Positions 18,547-28,373 of a stretch of 64,000 nucleotides of DNA are shown piece by piece (position 1 is the first letter of the stretch; every line of letters begins with the position of its first letter). The DNA comes from Massilibacteroides vaginae (GTDB taxonomy: Bacteria; Bacteroidota; Bacteroidia; Bacteroidales; Tannerellaceae). The position numbers and the translations under genes were made by a program. The notes beneath the pieces were generated by a model. That model did not search any database. It worked only from the letters and a program-made list of their open reading frames with translations, and was not told the origin of the DNA. Location: NCBI RefSeq assembly GCF_900178525.1, contig NZ_FXDJ01000007.1:62001-126000 (forward strand), in the 5' to 3' direction.

Positions 18547-19164
18547 ATGGCAATAAAGTTTCAATATAATAAAACATCGCTTCAGCAACTTGAAAAGCAA
18601 CTCAAGATTCGCGAACGTTCTCTGCCTACTATAAAAAGCAAAGAGAGCGCATTGCGTATGGAGGTTAAGCGTATCAAAGACGAAGTGGTAAGATTGGAAC
18701 TTCAACTGGAAGAGGAGATTAAAAACTATGAAAACATGCTTTCCCTCTGGAAAGAGTTTTCGCCAGACTTAATCAGTGTAAAAGATGTGGAAATCTCTAC
18801 ACGTAAAATTGCCGGAGTGATTATTCCACTTCTCGGTGAGATTGAGTTTGAGATCAAACAGTTTAGTCTCTTTAATTCTCCGGCTTGGTTTTTAGATGGA
18901 ATTGAGCTACTGAAACAATTAGCAAAAACTGGTATTGAATCAGAATTTGCCGGAGTTAAGTTGGAGTTATTGGAGCATGCCCGGAAAAAGACAACACAAA
19001 AAGTTAATCTTTTTGAAAAGGTTCAGATTCCGGGATATCAGGATGCTATCCGAAAAGTGAAACGCTTTATGGAAGACGAAGAGAGTCTTTCAAAATCTTC
19101 GCAGAAGATCATGAGAGGCAATCAGGAAAAACGTGAAGCTAAAAAAAAGGAGGCTGAAGTATGA
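18547..19164 (+). CDS. atpD: V-type ATPase subunit D
   Basis: The 205-residue protein consists of two long antiparallel helices (about residues 10-70 and 140-195) rich in Lys and Glu, as in the rotor axle subunit D. It passes through the A3B3 head. It overlaps the subunit I gene by four bases. No separate subunit F gene is seen. Confidence 0.9.
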   Translation: MAIKFQYNKTSLQQLEKQLKIRERSLPTIKSKESALRMEVKRIKDEVVRLELQLEEEIKNYENMLSLWKEFSPDLISVKDVEISTRKIAGVIIPLLGEIEFEIKQFSLFNSPAWFLDGIELLKQLAKTGIESEFAGVKLELLEHARKKTTQKVNLFEKVQIPGYQDAIRKVKRFMEDEESLSKSSQKIMRGNQEKREAKKKEAEV

Positions 19165-20984
19165 TAGTAAAAATGAGTAAATACGCCTTTTTGGTGTATC
19201 ATAAAGAATACGAAGATTTTCTGCTGAAGTTGAGAGATCTGGGAGTTGTTCATATCAAAGGGAACAATTCTATGCAGGATAACATAGAGGCTCAAACACT
19301 GTTACAACAGCGCAAACGCATTGACGATACCCTTAAGGCACTGCAGGCTATCAACAGCAGTACGGAAGGCATTATCCTGGCTGAAGGACGTTCGATCTCG
19401 AAAGATGAAGGTTTCCTAATTTTGGACTCTATCGATGAGCTGCAACAAAAAAAGAATGAACTGCAAAACAAATATTCTTCTGTAGAAAAAGACTTAAACT
19501 ATTTAAGTTCTATATGGGGAGATTTTAGCTATTCTTTGCTGAACAAGATCAAAGAATCCGGCTATACCGTTCGTTTCTTTAGCAGCCCGACTGCCGAATA
19601 CAAAAATGAATGGGAAGAGAAGTATGATATTATACTTATAAATACAGTACAATCCATTAATTACTTTATTGTAGTTGCCCCATTAGGAGAAAAAATCGAG
19701 CTGCCTGTTGAGCCGGTAAAGCTGCCAGCGAATGACGTACAAACTTTAGCTGTGCAACAAGAGAAACTGCTTGCTGAATTAGAACAAACTGTAGAAGCGC
19801 TTCGAAACAAGGCTAAAGAGGAATATAATTCACTTATCGAAGTAGACAAACAACTGCAGGATGAATTCAATTTCTCGCATGCAATTACGCAGACGTCGGT
19901 TGAGCTCGACGACAAACTGATGTTGTTAGAAGGTTGGGTGCCGACAAAGAAAAGTGCGGAAATGGAACAAGCGCTGGATAAAGAAGGTTATTTCTTCCGA
20001 AAGCTCGGCATTGAGGATAATGATCTGGTGCCAATCGAACTGAAGAATAATAGCTTTGCCCGATTATACGAGCCAATCTGCCGAATGTTCTCACTACCTA
20101 ATTACAGAGAGTTTGATCCTACGCCATTCTTCGCTCCGTTTTTCATGCTATTCTTCGGTATGTGTTTCGCGGATGCGGGTTATGGATTGCTTATGTTCGT
20201 GGTATGTACAATACTGAAAAGGAAAGTGAATCCGGACTTTAAGCCATTCCTGACAATGTTTCAATACTTGGGCACATCAGCTTTTATAATTGGTGGTTTA
20301 TCAGGTTCTTTATTCGGAGTAGAATTAATCAAACTACCTCTTTTTGCTTCCGTAAAAGACTATTTTCTGACAAGTGACAACCTGATGGTTATTTCTTTAG
20401 TGATTGGTATCTTCCATATTTTATTTGGTAAGACCGTTGCAGCATTGAAGAAAATGTCGCAGAGAGGCATTAAGTATGGAATCGCTCCTTTCGCTTGGGT
20501 ATTTGTAATAACCAGTGGGGTATTAGCTTTTGGCTTACCTGCATTAGACATACAGTTATCCGATACAGTAAAGAATATATTATTAATTATTGCCGGAATA
20601 AGTTTATTACCTGCTTTGTTTTATAACTCACCGGGAAAGAACATATTCCTAAACTTGGGAAGTGGCATCTGGAGTATGTATAATATGGCTTCCGGCTTAT
20701 TGGGAGATACATTATCATATATCCGTCTGTTTGCTCTCGGATTGGTAGGTGCAATTCTGGGCAATGTATTTAACTCTTTGGCCATAGCTATGACTGCGGA
20801 AATGAGTATAGTTCCCAAAGTATTATTAATGACCTTTATTTTACTGTTCGGTCACTCACTCAATTTTGGTTTATGTACAATCAGTTCATTAGTACACCCA
20901 CTTCGTTTGGTATTTGTGGAGTACTTTAAAAACGCAGAATTTGAAGGAGGAGGAAAAGCATACGAGCCATTCAAAAAAGCATAA
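19161..20984 (+). CDS. atpI: V-type ATPase subunit I (membrane stator a)
   Basis: The 607-residue protein has a helical cytoplasmic N-terminal half (coiled coils near residues 35-110 and 190-235) and a C-terminal half with about seven membrane helices, starting at PFFAPFFMLFFGMCFADAGYG near residue 317. It holds the ion half-channels beside the K ring. The conserved LGDTLSYIRLFALGL (about residues 514-528) carries the essential arginine. Confidence 0.94.
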   Translation: MIVKMSKYAFLVYHKEYEDFLLKLRDLGVVHIKGNNSMQDNIEAQTLLQQRKRIDDTLKALQAINSSTEGIILAEGRSISKDEGFLILDSIDELQQKKNELQNKYSSVEKDLNYLSSIWGDFSYSLLNKIKESGYTVRFFSSPTAEYKNEWEEKYDIILINTVQSINYFIVVAPLGEKIELPVEPVKLPANDVQTLAVQQEKLLAELEQTVEALRNKAKEEYNSLIEVDKQLQDEFNFSHAITQTSVELDDKLMLLEGWVPTKKSAEMEQALDKEGYFFRKLGIEDNDLVPIELKNNSFARLYEPICRMFSLPNYREFDPTPFFAPFFMLFFGMCFADAGYGLLMFVVCTILKRKVNPDFKPFLTMFQYLGTSAFIIGGLSGSLFGVELIKLPLFASVKDYFLTSDNLMVISLVIGIFHILFGKTVAALKKMSQRGIKYGIAPFAWVFVITSGVLAFGLPALDIQLSDTVKNILLIIAGISLLPALFYNSPGKNIFLNLGSGIWSMYNMASGLLGDTLSYIRLFALGLVGAILGNVFNSLAIAMTAEMSIVPKVLLMTFILLFGHSLNFGLCTISSLVHPLRLVFVEYFKNAEFEGGGKAYEPFKKA

Positions 20985-21030
20985 TTAAAGAAAACAAATA
21001 AAAACAATAAATTAAAAAACAAATTAAATT

Positions 21031-21495
21031 ATGGAACCTATTTTAGTAGCCTATATTGGCATTGCATTGATTACAACACTAGCTTTCATCGGTAGTAGTT
21101 ATGGCGTTACTGTATGTGGTAACGCAGTGATAGGAGCAATGAAAAAAAATCCCGGAGCACTCGGTACTTATATTGCATTATGTGCGCTCCCGAGTTCAAA
21201 CGGATTGTATGGTTTTGTGGCCTACTTCCTTCTTCAACCATTCCTCGTTCCTGAAATCCCTATGTTTACTGCAGTTGCCATTTTAGGAGCAGGTATAATT
21301 CTTGGATTCGGTGGTCTTTATGCATCTATTCGTCAGGCAGAAGTTTGTGCTAACGGTATCGTTGGTGTAGGCGCGGGTTATAACTTATTTGCTGCTACTA
21401 TGGTGATGGCTGTGTTCCCGGAATTGTATTCAATTTTGGCTCTTCTTGTAACGATTCTTATCTCGTTCAATCTGCCGGCACCAATTGTTATGTAA
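21031..21495 (+). CDS. atpK: V-type ATPase subunit K (proteolipid)
   Basis: The 154-residue protein has four membrane helices in two hairpins, the duplicated proteolipid form. The ion-site helix reads ALPSSNGLYGF (about residues 52-62) and the last helix has FPELYSIL (about 135-142), whose Glu is the ion carrier. In Enterococcus hirae NtpK the sodium ligands sit in a similar LPGTQG-YGF motif plus a Glu/Tyr, so Ser and Asn here could replace Thr and Gln; sodium transport is possible but unproved. Last gene of the operon. Confidence 0.92.
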   Translation: MEPILVAYIGIALITTLAFIGSSYGVTVCGNAVIGAMKKNPGALGTYIALCALPSSNGLYGFVAYFLLQPFLVPEIPMFTAVAILGAGIILGFGGLYASIRQAEVCANGIVGVGAGYNLFAATMVMAVFPELYSILALLVTILISFNLPAPIVM

Positions 21496-21521
21496 AATCT
21501 TTCATTTTAATAATAAATAAT

Positions 21522-21553
21522 AAAAGGCGTCTTTGTAAGGACGCCTTTTATTT
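21522..21553 (+). terminator. Intrinsic terminator of the V-ATPase operon
   Basis: AAAAGGCGTC (21522-21531) pairs perfectly with GACGCCTTTT (21540-21549), followed by T-rich sequence. Confidence 0.88.
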
Positions 21554-21554
21554 T

Positions 21555-21562
21555 TAATTTTG
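21555..21562 (+). promoter_or_regulatory. Promoter -7 element for the antiporter gene
   Basis: TAATTTTG fits TAnnTTTG. It overlaps the TTG codon at 21560 that would open the longest reading frame, which supports the downstream ATG at 21581 as the true start. Confidence 0.6.
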
Positions 21563-21580
21563 CATCAAAGAATATTCTTA

Positions 21581-23920
21581 ATGGGTAAAGGTGGAAGAAG
21601 CATAGCGTTTTATCTGATGATGATTTTGTTTTTCGGATTGTTGATGTACTTTATTATTAAGGCTGGAGAACATCATCAATTGGAAAGAGATATCCCTTTA
21701 TTTAACAACAGCTCCCATACGCTTAGTGATGGTTTTAATACATTCATCCAGTCTGTTTCTGCACATATCCAATCCTCCCTTGGAATTATCTTACTTCAAA
21801 TAATAGTTATTCTTATCACTTGCCGACTTTTTAATTGGTTATTTACAAAGATCGGTCAACCATCAGTTATTGGTGAGATTATTGCTGGAATTGTACTTGG
21901 CCCATCAATATTAGGCTTTTTTTCACCTGAATACTCAGCCTTTCTCTTCCCTCCTGATTCATTAGACAATATTACTTTATTAAGTCAGTTCGGTTTAATA
22001 CTGTTTATGTTTGCCATTGGAATGGAATTAGACATGAAAGAAGTGCGGGCTACTTTAAAAGAAACAATATTAATTAGCCATACCAGCACTATTATTCCAT
22101 TTGCATTAGGTATGCTACTTGCTTATTATGTTTACGACTCCTATGCAAATCCGGAGACTCCTTTTCTTTCCTTTGCTCTTTTTATAGGTATCGCAATGAG
22201 TATTACAGCTTTCCCCGTATTAGCTCGCATCATACAAGAAAAAGGATTAACAAAAACACATTTGGGCACAATCTCTCTTGCAAGTGCAGCTAATGGAGAT
22301 ATTACGGCTTGGTGTCTTCTTGCGGTAGTGGTTTCGATTGCTCAGGCCGGGAATATGATCAGTGCTTCATTTAACATCCTGTTTTCCATTCTTTATATAC
22401 TGTTTATGTTTTTAATTATACGCCCATTTTTGCGTATGATTGGCAATATCTACCACAACAATGAAGTTATCGCCAAAGGAATGGTTGCTTTTATATTTCT
22501 ATTGTTACTCATCTCTGTTTATTGCACGGAGATTCTTGGTCTTCATGCCTTGTTTGGCGCTTTTATAGCCGGATTGGTTATGCCTTCAAATATTAATTTC
22601 CGTAAAATCATGACGGATAAGGTAGAAGATCTTTCATTGTCAATTTTCTTACCTCTATTTTTTGTATCTACCGGACTACGCACTCAAATAGGTCTGTTGG
22701 ATAGTGCAGAGTTATGGTTGATGTGCGGACTTTTCACGCTTGTTGCTATCGGAGGAAAATTTGGAGGTGCATATATATCTGCACGAATTCTCGGAGAAAA
22801 TCAAAAAGACAGCCTCTATATCGGAGCATTGATGAATACCCGTGGTTTAATGGAATTGATTGTTCTAACAATCGGATATGAAATGGGTATCTTATCCCCC
22901 ACTGTCTTCGTTATGTTAGTAATAATGACATTAGTTACAACATTCATGACCGCTCCTTTATTGTCTTTTATTTCTTTTTGTTTCAGAAGAAAAGAAAGAA
23001 ACGCGGAAGACAGACTCCGATCAACTATTACAACCGATGAATTTCGTTTACTATTGCCCTTCGGACGAGCACACAATGGTCAAACCATGCTGAATGTGGC
23101 GCATCAACTGTTTGGCGAGAGCACGAAAGAACTGGATGTTACAGCACTTCACTTTACAGTAGGCACGGATGTTAGCCCCCTACGAACCGAAAATTTTGAA
23201 GAAGTTAACTTCGCTCCTATTCTTTCCGGAGCAACCAAACTTGGAATAACAATTACCCCACGTTATCAAATATCCAATAATGCAGGTCAGGACATTGTAT
23301 CAATCGCTAATAGAGAAAAGTTTGACTTTCTGCTTGTTGGTGCCGGTATTTCCATGAGTAATATTCCCGAAGATATTGAAGCAAATCAGTTTAAATACTT
23401 CTTTTACAATCGCTATCTCAAATTATTCAAAGCTCCGGAATCATGGACACCTATTTCTTTGTTAAGAGACAAGACTAAGTTTTTCATAGAGCAAACCCAT
23501 TGCTCAGTAGGTGTATTTGTGAATCGGGATTTTACAAAAGCTACTAATGTTATAATCATAATTAAAACGGCGGCAGATCTTTCCCTTACAGATTATATAT
23601 CTTCCTTGCTAAGAAACGCTACACGCTCTGTTGTTTTTCTTGTATTAACGAGCAATTCAAATCCGGAATATGATCAAATTATGATCACTTTGCATGATTT
23701 CATAGCCCAGACTGCTCAAGTAACAATCATGTCGGAAAAAGACCTTACGCCTTCACTTTTCCATGGCTATTCATTAATGTTAGTTAGCTATGATACATGG
23801 AACTACATCTCCACTAATCGTAAAGAAGTGCTGCGCCGCATGCCCTCAACTTTAATCATCCGCGATCGCGAAAACAATTCTCAAAACAGCATCAACGAGC
23901 AAAATTTAAACAAGAACTAA
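21581..23920 (+). CDS. Cation/proton antiporter (CPA2 family)
   Basis: The 779-residue protein has an N-terminal membrane segment, then about 12 helices of the Na+/H+ exchanger domain (residues about 60-460; GQPSVIGEIIAGIVLGPSILG near 80-100, SAANGDITAWCL near 228). The C-terminal half, about 300 residues, is cytoplasmic and resembles two weak universal-stress-like folds. ATG at 21581 is chosen because the longer frame begins inside the promoter. Lying directly after the V-ATPase, it may use or dissipate the ion gradient that enzyme makes. Confidence 0.85.
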   Translation: MGKGGRSIAFYLMMILFFGLLMYFIIKAGEHHQLERDIPLFNNSSHTLSDGFNTFIQSVSAHIQSSLGIILLQIIVILITCRLFNWLFTKIGQPSVIGEIIAGIVLGPSILGFFSPEYSAFLFPPDSLDNITLLSQFGLILFMFAIGMELDMKEVRATLKETILISHTSTIIPFALGMLLAYYVYDSYANPETPFLSFALFIGIAMSITAFPVLARIIQEKGLTKTHLGTISLASAANGDITAWCLLAVVVSIAQAGNMISASFNILFSILYILFMFLIIRPFLRMIGNIYHNNEVIAKGMVAFIFLLLLISVYCTEILGLHALFGAFIAGLVMPSNINFRKIMTDKVEDLSLSIFLPLFFVSTGLRTQIGLLDSAELWLMCGLFTLVAIGGKFGGAYISARILGENQKDSLYIGALMNTRGLMELIVLTIGYEMGILSPTVFVMLVIMTLVTTFMTAPLLSFISFCFRRKERNAEDRLRSTITTDEFRLLLPFGRAHNGQTMLNVAHQLFGESTKELDVTALHFTVGTDVSPLRTENFEEVNFAPILSGATKLGITITPRYQISNNAGQDIVSIANREKFDFLLVGAGISMSNIPEDIEANQFKYFFYNRYLKLFKAPESWTPISLLRDKTKFFIEQTHCSVGVFVNRDFTKATNVIIIIKTAADLSLTDYISSLLRNATRSVVFLVLTSNSNPEYDQIMITLHDFIAQTAQVTIMSEKDLTPSLFHGYSLMLVSYDTWNYISTNRKEVLRRMPSTLIIRDRENNSQNSINEQNLNKN

Positions 23921-23995
23921 GAGGCAGATCCCCTAAAAAAACATCAACTCCCATAATTTCTTCATTTTCGTCAAGTGTATTTATTATTATATAAG

Positions 23996-24003
23996 TACTT
24001 TTG
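23996..24003 (+). promoter_or_regulatory. Promoter -7 element for the lipoprotein gene
   Basis: TACTTTTG fits TAnnTTTG and lies 45 bases before the start codon of the lipoprotein gene. Confidence 0.45.
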
Positions 24004-24048
24004 CTCTATTAGTATATGCCTTTTTGAATAAAGCTAAAAATTACATCT

Positions 24049-24894
24049 ATGAAACTTCTTAAGCATTCCCTTCTTAGTATTGCTATACTCATATTGAGTA
24101 CATTATCTTCTTGCAGTGACGACGATGATTTACAGTTGACCGGGATCAACGGAAAACCAAGTTATATTGAATGCAAAAACGACTTCAGTAGTGTAACTCC
24201 TGTGTATTTTTCTTATCAGGGCGACAAACTCGTGCAGTTAAAAGAAATCGAAGGCTCTATCTTTGAATTTAAGTATGAGGAAAATAAATTAGTATCTGTT
24301 TATATTTCTCCCGAAAGTAAAGATGTCGCAGATGGACACGGATCAATTTCATTTAAACATGAAGAAAATAATAAAATAATTATAGAGTCTACAGGTGAAC
24401 CCTTTTTCTATATTTCACGCTGGACATTAGAGTTGAATGAAAAAGGCGTCCCTTCAAAAATTACAGAAGATGGCATCTTTTCCCACACAGGAGCTAACGG
24501 AGAAGTAACTAAAACTTCAGAAGGTCAATATTACGCAACCTTTAATTACGATCAGGCATCACGACTTCTCAAGTTAATAGTTTCTGAGAAAAACACAGAA
24601 GAAACAGTTATAACTTACAAATACGAATATGACAACAATACAGGCAGTATATCCAAACTAAACTTACCCCTTTGGTACTATGCCTATACAGCCTATAGAG
24701 ACAGAAAATCAAGCAACCCTTATGAAAAATTCTTTCTCAACTATATAAACAACATCCAAAAAGAGACTTTTATAACGAAAGATACAAATGAGGAAAGTTT
24801 TAAAAATTACACCTACGAATACAACAAAGACAAAACTCCTACTTTAATGGGATGCGATGCCTATGGTCTTTCTTATTTAACAATCTCATATTAA
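24049..24894 (+). CDS. Lipoprotein, DUF4595-like
   Basis: The 281-residue protein has a lipoprotein signal (MKLLKHSLLSIAIL...) with lipobox LSSC, the Cys near residue 23, followed by an acidic SDDDD, typical of surface-sorted Bacteroidetes lipoproteins. The rest is made of repeated beta strands with Tyr/Asn motifs (FKYEENKL, YKYEYDNNTG, YTYEYNKDK) resembling DUF4595 or RHS-like strands. Function unknown. Confidence 0.65.
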   Translation: MKLLKHSLLSIAILILSTLSSCSDDDDLQLTGINGKPSYIECKNDFSSVTPVYFSYQGDKLVQLKEIEGSIFEFKYEENKLVSVYISPESKDVADGHGSISFKHEENNKIIIESTGEPFFYISRWTLELNEKGVPSKITEDGIFSHTGANGEVTKTSEGQYYATFNYDQASRLLKLIVSEKNTEETVITYKYEYDNNTGSISKLNLPLWYYAYTAYRDRKSSNPYEKFFLNYINNIQKETFITKDTNEESFKNYTYEYNKDKTPTLMGCDAYGLSYLTISY

Positions 24895-24957
24895 AAACTT
24901 TTACGGAGCAATGATTTGGATTTTCAGATAAAAACAAGGTTAAAGGAGTAAATACTT

Positions 24958-25551
24958 ATGGTAAAGAAGCGATTTGCAATACTATTAGGAGCGATTTTTC
25001 TGAACATCTTATTTTTAGCTTCGTGTAATAAAAAACAAACAGAAAGAAGAGAAAACGGCTGGTACCACATCCTTGACAATAGAAAAGACAGTCTTTCTAT
25101 TGAACCTATTGTTACTGTAAAAGACTTTGTGGCGCTTAAATTAGATTCAGGCACAATGTCAGGTCAACCTTTTTACTCAATAGAAGGAAAAATAAGTAAA
25201 CACAAACTGATCAAGTGGGGTGACGCTACGGAAAAAGCTATTGGCAAGCGAATTGGATTTGTGTATAATAACGAAATAGTTACCTGTCCGCAGGTAAATA
25301 TGCGATTGGAGAGTGGTCATTTTTCCATATCAAATACAGCCTATGATATAAAGAATCTGTTTTATAAGATCCGCCAGGAAAAGGTAGATTCTATAGAATA
25401 TTTATTCCGGAATTGGAATAGGGATTCAGAGATATATCCTCTTTCTAAAAATGAAATAGATTCCATTATTATGGAAATTGATTACTGGGAAGCAGCTGAG
25501 TTGAAAGATACAGTAACGAATCCGCTCGACCATTTCGGGTATGGGCAATAG
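24958..25551 (+). CDS. Lipoprotein with SecDF P1-head-like domain
   Basis: The 197-residue protein has a signal peptide and lipobox FLASC, the Cys near residue 22. The middle (ATEKAIGKRIGFVYNNEIVTCPQVN, roughly residues 93-118, then MRLESGHFSI) looks like the P1 head subdomain of SecD/SecDF, which occurs as stand-alone lipoproteins in Bacteroidetes. Role unknown. It follows the preceding lipoprotein by 63 bases. Confidence 0.6.
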   Translation: MVKKRFAILLGAIFLNILFLASCNKKQTERRENGWYHILDNRKDSLSIEPIVTVKDFVALKLDSGTMSGQPFYSIEGKISKHKLIKWGDATEKAIGKRIGFVYNNEIVTCPQVNMRLESGHFSISNTAYDIKNLFYKIRQEKVDSIEYLFRNWNRDSEIYPLSKNEIDSIIMEIDYWEAAELKDTVTNPLDHFGYGQ

Positions 25552-26267
25552 CGTTCCGAAGATTACATGAAATCAGCTGCATACCTGAACGATAAAGCCT
25601 TAAAGGATTAAAATACATCCGGGAATTAATGAATTGAATCAAAACTAAGCAACAATAAAAAATATTGACAAGCCAATAAAACCTCTGATTGGCAACTAAA
25701 ATCCCCCATTTTTTAGGTTAAAAACAGGAGTTTTTCTCCCACTTTTTCAAGCTTCATACCACACTGATAATCAAAGGGTTAAGCTCCGATAAAAACATAA
25801 AGGTTATTTTTCGAAAAATAAAGGATATTTTCGAAAAAATAAAGGATATCTTTTTAAACATATAGTAATGTAAAAAAATGGGGGGTGTGCATAAATGTAA
25901 CTTGAGGATTTAAGGTAATGCTTTATACTTCTTGTTTAAGAATTGGAACATATTGAAAGGGATGAACTCTTACGGTATTTATTTTAAAAAATAGAATTCT
26001 TTACTCTATGCTTTTATTTGTATTATTTGACATTAATATGCATTTTTATAAAATACAATCCGCATTTAAAGATTTTAATTTGTAAATTTGCATGAATGGT
26101 AGATAAATTAATGAACATATGTTGACATTCATAGCAATGAAATACTTACAGTGTTCCTGTTTTTATTTTTTGTTTTCCTATCGAAAACGAACGAAATAGT
26201 TGGTAAAAATTGAAATGCTAATTTAGATAATGAATAACCTCAATTAAAAAATAAAGATAATATTAAG
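25552..26267. other. Gene-free A+T-rich region with repeats before the AbiL-like pair
   Basis: No gene is supported here. Visible structure: an inverted pair CCCCCATTTTTTA (25703-25715) and TAAAAAAATGGGGG (25871-25884) enclosing about 155 bases; a tandem repeat of TTTTCGAAAAA(A)TAAAGGATAT at 25807-25827 and 25828-25849; and a -7-like TAAATTTG at 26083-26090 that could drive the downstream pair with a leader of about 170 bases. Confidence 0.5.
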
Positions 26268-27557
26268 ATGATACTCGAATTAAAAATAAAAAATTTCCTC
26301 TCGTTTAGAGACGAAGTAATATTCAGTTTTGAAGCAACAAAAGATAGATCCTTTGAAGACTATCAGGTTGTGGAAGTCTCCCCGAATACTCGCATTTTAA
26401 GGCTTGCTATTGTGTATGGAGCAAACGCTTCCGGGAAAAGTAATTTGCTAAATGTTTTTGATTTCCTCAGAAACTTTTGGTTTGAAATTCCGGAGGACAA
26501 GGATGAATCGACAGGTGTTATTCCTTTTTTATTGGATGAAGAAACACCACAAGAACCTTCTGAATTCTCTTTGACATTCTATACAGATGGAATAAAACAT
26601 CTTTATTCTCTTATCTTGGATAAGCAAAAAGTCATTTCCGAGAAACTTTTTGTATATCCCGGAACACAACCTGCACTTATTTTTGAAAGGAAGTTAAGTG
26701 GAAATATTTCCGAAATAACATTCAATCCAAAAAAAGTGAAAATTAGCCAACCAGCAAAAGATGAAATTACAGTAAAATGTTTATTAAACATGTCTGTTTT
26801 GGCTGCCTACAATAGAGTGAATGTTGCTGTACCTGAAATAGATAATGTAATTCAATGGATGAAAACTCAATATAGTCTGCCATCTATTGAGCCTCATACA
26901 AGGTTAGTTGATTTTGCAGAAGAAATGATTACGAAAAACGAATCAATAAAAAAACATATACTGAATTTTCTATGTAGGGCTGATTATAACATCACGAATA
27001 TCAATACGGAAAAGATTGAGGAAAACATACCCGATGATATGTTGTCCTTATTATTAAGCAAAGTAGGAAACTTGCCCGATGATGAAAAAGAAAGACTAAA
27101 TAAGGAAAAAACTATTAAACTTACTAAAACGGAGTTTGAGCATAAAGTCATAAATAAAGATGGAATAAGTAAATTCTATAAAATGTCTAAAGGATTGCAA
27201 TCGGCAGGAACTATACGAACACTTGGCTTAGCAAGTGCAATTAGTCAGCTGGTTGAAAACAATGCGTTTTTAGCAATTGATGAAATAGAATCATCCCTGC
27301 ATCCGCGATTGGTTGAATTTATTATTGAAGACTTTTTCAAGCAAAAAGGGCAATCTCAATTACTATTAACAACCCATTATGACGGACTTTTAGAAGAAAA
27401 CGATTTGTTGAGAAAAGATAGCATTTGGTTTACTAATAAAAAAGAAAACGGTGCTACAGAATTGTATTCTTTGGCCGATTTCAAAGGAGTTAACCGTATC
27501 AGTTCTTTGCAAAAGGCATATAAGTATGGTAAGTTCGGAGCCACACCAAATATTTAA
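26268..27557 (+). CDS. AAA15-family ATPase (AbiLi/RloA-like)
   Basis: The 429-residue ABC/SMC-type ATPase has Walker A YGANASGKSNLL near residues 50-61 and a signature/Walker B region AIDEIESSLHPRLVEFII near residue 340, followed by a switch His (LLTTHYD). This is the AAA15/AAA21 class used in OLD, RloA and AbiL systems. With the RloB-like gene five bases downstream it forms a probable abortive-infection or phage-defence pair. The N-terminal LKIKNFLSFRDEV is typical of the class. Confidence 0.82.
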   Translation: MILELKIKNFLSFRDEVIFSFEATKDRSFEDYQVVEVSPNTRILRLAIVYGANASGKSNLLNVFDFLRNFWFEIPEDKDESTGVIPFLLDEETPQEPSEFSLTFYTDGIKHLYSLILDKQKVISEKLFVYPGTQPALIFERKLSGNISEITFNPKKVKISQPAKDEITVKCLLNMSVLAAYNRVNVAVPEIDNVIQWMKTQYSLPSIEPHTRLVDFAEEMITKNESIKKHILNFLCRADYNITNINTEKIEENIPDDMLSLLLSKVGNLPDDEKERLNKEKTIKLTKTEFEHKVINKDGISKFYKMSKGLQSAGTIRTLGLASAISQLVENNAFLAIDEIESSLHPRLVEFIIEDFFKQKGQSQLLLTTHYDGLLEENDLLRKDSIWFTNKKENGATELYSLADFKGVNRISSLQKAYKYGKFGATPNI

Positions 27558-27562
27558 GAACT

Positions 27563-28153
27563 ATGGGTGGACGAAAACAAAAAATACGAGAACCTAAGTC
27601 CGGCATTTACATAGTCGGTGAAGGAATAACGGAGCAATATTATTTTTCTCATATCAAGAAACTAATTGGCATCCATTGTACCATCAAACCGAGATTTTTT
27701 GGTAATACAAGTATTGCCGAAATGAGAAAGAAAATAGAAGAGCTATTACGTGGAGATATTTTTGTAATATGCGTATTTGATGCCGACGTTGCTGCGCATA
27801 ACGAAAGTGAACGTAAGAAATTAGAGCAACTTCAAAACAAGTATCGGAAAAATAAGAATCTTCTGTTTTGTAATAGCTTGCCTTCTATTGAATATTGGTT
27901 TTTACTTCATCACGAACATACAAACCGCTATTTCAAAGATGCTAAGGCCGCCGAAACGACATTGAAAAGGTACATCAATGACTATGAAAAGACAGCCCAA
28001 TTTCTTGAAAAAGTAAAATGGGTACAAGATCTATGTTCGGAAGATAAGTTAAATCAGGCTATTGGACGTTCCAAACGTTTTGACCCGGAACATGGTTCGT
28101 ACACAAATGTACACGAAGCATTTGATGTTTTACTAAAAGACATGAAGGAATGA
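27563..28153 (+). CDS. RloB-like protein (AbiLii-like, Toprim-type nuclease candidate)
   Basis: The 196-residue protein matches the RloB family. GIYIVGEGITEQYYF near residues 13-27 supplies the acidic residue of a Toprim-like fold, and FVICVFDADVAAHN near residues 70-83 supplies the D-x-D pair; CNSLPSIEYWFLLHH follows. The pair with an AAA15 ATPase corresponds to AbiLi-AbiLii or RloA-RloB. Nuclease activity is inferred from the fold, not shown. Confidence 0.8.
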   Translation: MGGRKQKIREPKSGIYIVGEGITEQYYFSHIKKLIGIHCTIKPRFFGNTSIAEMRKKIEELLRGDIFVICVFDADVAAHNESERKKLEQLQNKYRKNKNLLFCNSLPSIEYWFLLHHEHTNRYFKDAKAAETTLKRYINDYEKTAQFLEKVKWVQDLCSEDKLNQAIGRSKRFDPEHGSYTNVHEAFDVLLKDMKE

Positions 28154-28373
28154 ATAAATAATTTGACTGATTTGTTAAATCTGATAACATTAAAAATACG
28201 CGCAGATTTGACAATGATTGAGCCGGATCAAAAAGAATATCAGCTCCTGTAAATTTTTGATTAAAATCAATAGTTTTTTTTATTTTACATCGTTACTTTA
28301 GCCTCAAAATATATTGACTGACGAAACCCGTCTCTTTTTTAATGAATATTCACCAAACTGGCTACTTATACGT

